Below, piece after piece: positions 13,793-14,093 of a stretch of DNA of 14,093 nucleotides (positions are counted from its first letter, which is position 1; every line of letters starts with the position of its first letter). Source of the DNA: JALYXS01 sp051003795. Lineage in GTDB: Bacteria > Acidobacteriota > Terriglobia > Bryobacterales > Bryobacteraceae. The stretch spans positions 1 to 14,093 of the forward strand of contig JBPCKZ010000243.1 of NCBI GenBank assembly GCA_051003795.1, given 5' to 3'. The position numbers and the translations under genes were made by a program. A model generated the notes under the pieces. The model worked only from the letters and a program-made list of their open reading frames with translations, was not told where the DNA came from and searched no databases.

Positions 13793-14093
13793 TTACGTCG
13801 TTGATCGGCGCTCTTCCAGACGGCTGATACGCTGTTCGCGATCGGCAAGCATCTGGGATAGCGTGTCGGCAATCTTGTCGATTTTGGCTTCGAGCCTGTC
13901 GAATCGAGCGCTGGTTTCGGATCGGTCGGCTCTCATATCGGCGCGCAGGATTTCCTTTACGTCTGCCAGCCATTCCAAAACGGTCACGTTCGGGTTGGGA
14001 ACTTTGTCGTTGCTTTTTATACGGGGATCGGCAAAACCGCAAAGCGTCTCGCTGTATCCGGGATACGAGAAATTCAGGCCATTCGTGACGTAT
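13793..14093 (-). CDS. 3' end of a truncated alkaline-phosphatase-family ORF fused to a coiled-coil tail (partial at window edge)
   Basis: The frame is open to the right edge with no stop. The first visible residues read YVTNGLNFSYPGYSE, then TLCGFADPRIKSNDKV and PNPNVTVLEWL, which I recognise from alkaline-phosphatase/sulfatase-fold proteins of Acidobacteriota, where this stretch lies in the N-terminal half of a much longer enzyme. Immediately after VLEWL (about 13970) the sequence changes to ADVKEILRADMRADR and a highly charged heptad-like helix (ARFDRLEAKIDKIADTLSQM, then LADREQRISRLEERRSTT), ending at 13793. The remaining catalytic domain is therefore missing and a coiled-coil tail is joined in frame. 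A GTG at 13987 could start a free-standing 64-residue coiled-coil protein, but I see no ribosome site there. It is convergent with the glycosyltransferase gene, five bases apart. This is probably a deletion fusion and so functionally a pseudogene, unless the small protein is expressed on its own. Confidence 0.6.
   Translation of the reverse strand, partial: YVTNGLNFSYPGYSETLCGFADPRIKSNDKVPNPNVTVLEWLADVKEILRADMRADRSETSARFDRLEAKIDKIADTLSQMLADREQRISRLEERRSTT

Noticed and set aside
12995..13804. 269-codon plus-strand ORF
   Set aside because: Alternative frame of the glycosyltransferase gene, Arg/Gly-rich and without motifs.

Overview
The window looks like chromosomal DNA of a soil-type Acidobacteriota bacterium, most likely of the Solibacter/Bryobacter group. 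This is an inference from gene content: a PQQ dehydrogenase paired with a TIGR02603-type cytochrome c, a secreted YVTN beta-propeller, a GH43 glycosidase, PhnB-like VOC proteins, an NfrB-like glycosyltransferase, and an alkaline-phosphatase-family sequence of a style I associate with that phylum. The DNA is G+C-rich by eye and genes are packed tightly. I see no rRNA, tRNA, CRISPR array, transposase or integrase.

Left part (1-2232). A Cys-rich protein of unknown function with a possible sigma-region-4-like helix-turn-helix is on the minus strand. It diverges from a plus-strand pair across a comparatively A+T-rich 281-base spacer. The pair is an HTH regulator with a LexA/S24-like C-terminal domain whose catalytic Ser and Lys positions are both Arg, and an overlapping unknown gene with a TTG start. 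The spacer holds a good promoter candidate for the minus gene and a perfect 17-base palindrome just upstream of the regulator, a candidate autoregulatory operator.

Central minus-strand block (2263-7892). In transcription order: a secreted YVTN beta-propeller, a VOC protein and a GH43 glycosidase (gaps of 12 and 2 bases), then glyA after a 63-base gap, a GT4 glycosyltransferase (4-base gap) and a nucleotidyltransferase-fold protein whose start overlaps the GT4 stop. Upstream of the propeller, on the plus strand, is the remnant of a second VOC gene that lost its middle.

Redox block (8202-10978, minus). A small secreted protein with a YHxxGxxxYG/MSEADAxxAGY-type motif, a di-haem cytochrome c and a PQQ-dependent dehydrogenase form an operon. 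The last two overlap by four bases. The dehydrogenase has the Asp-x-Asp active-site signature linked to lanthanide-dependent enzymes. Periplasmic alcohol (or aldehyde) oxidation with electron transfer to the cytochrome is the likely joint role.

Right part (11035-14093). A membrane-anchored metallophosphoesterase is followed by a large membrane GT2 with a C-terminal MshEN domain, the architecture of E. coli NfrB, suggesting a c-di-GMP-gated polysaccharide synthase. Convergent to it, entering from the right edge, is an ORF that begins as an alkaline-phosphatase-family protein and switches in frame, right after VTVLEWL, to an unrelated charged coiled-coil tail: a truncation/fusion scar.

No single well-defined new system is evident. 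The best leads are the non-cleavable S24 regulator with its palindrome, the Asp-x-Asp dehydrogenase operon, the NfrB-like synthase and the two gene-decay events.
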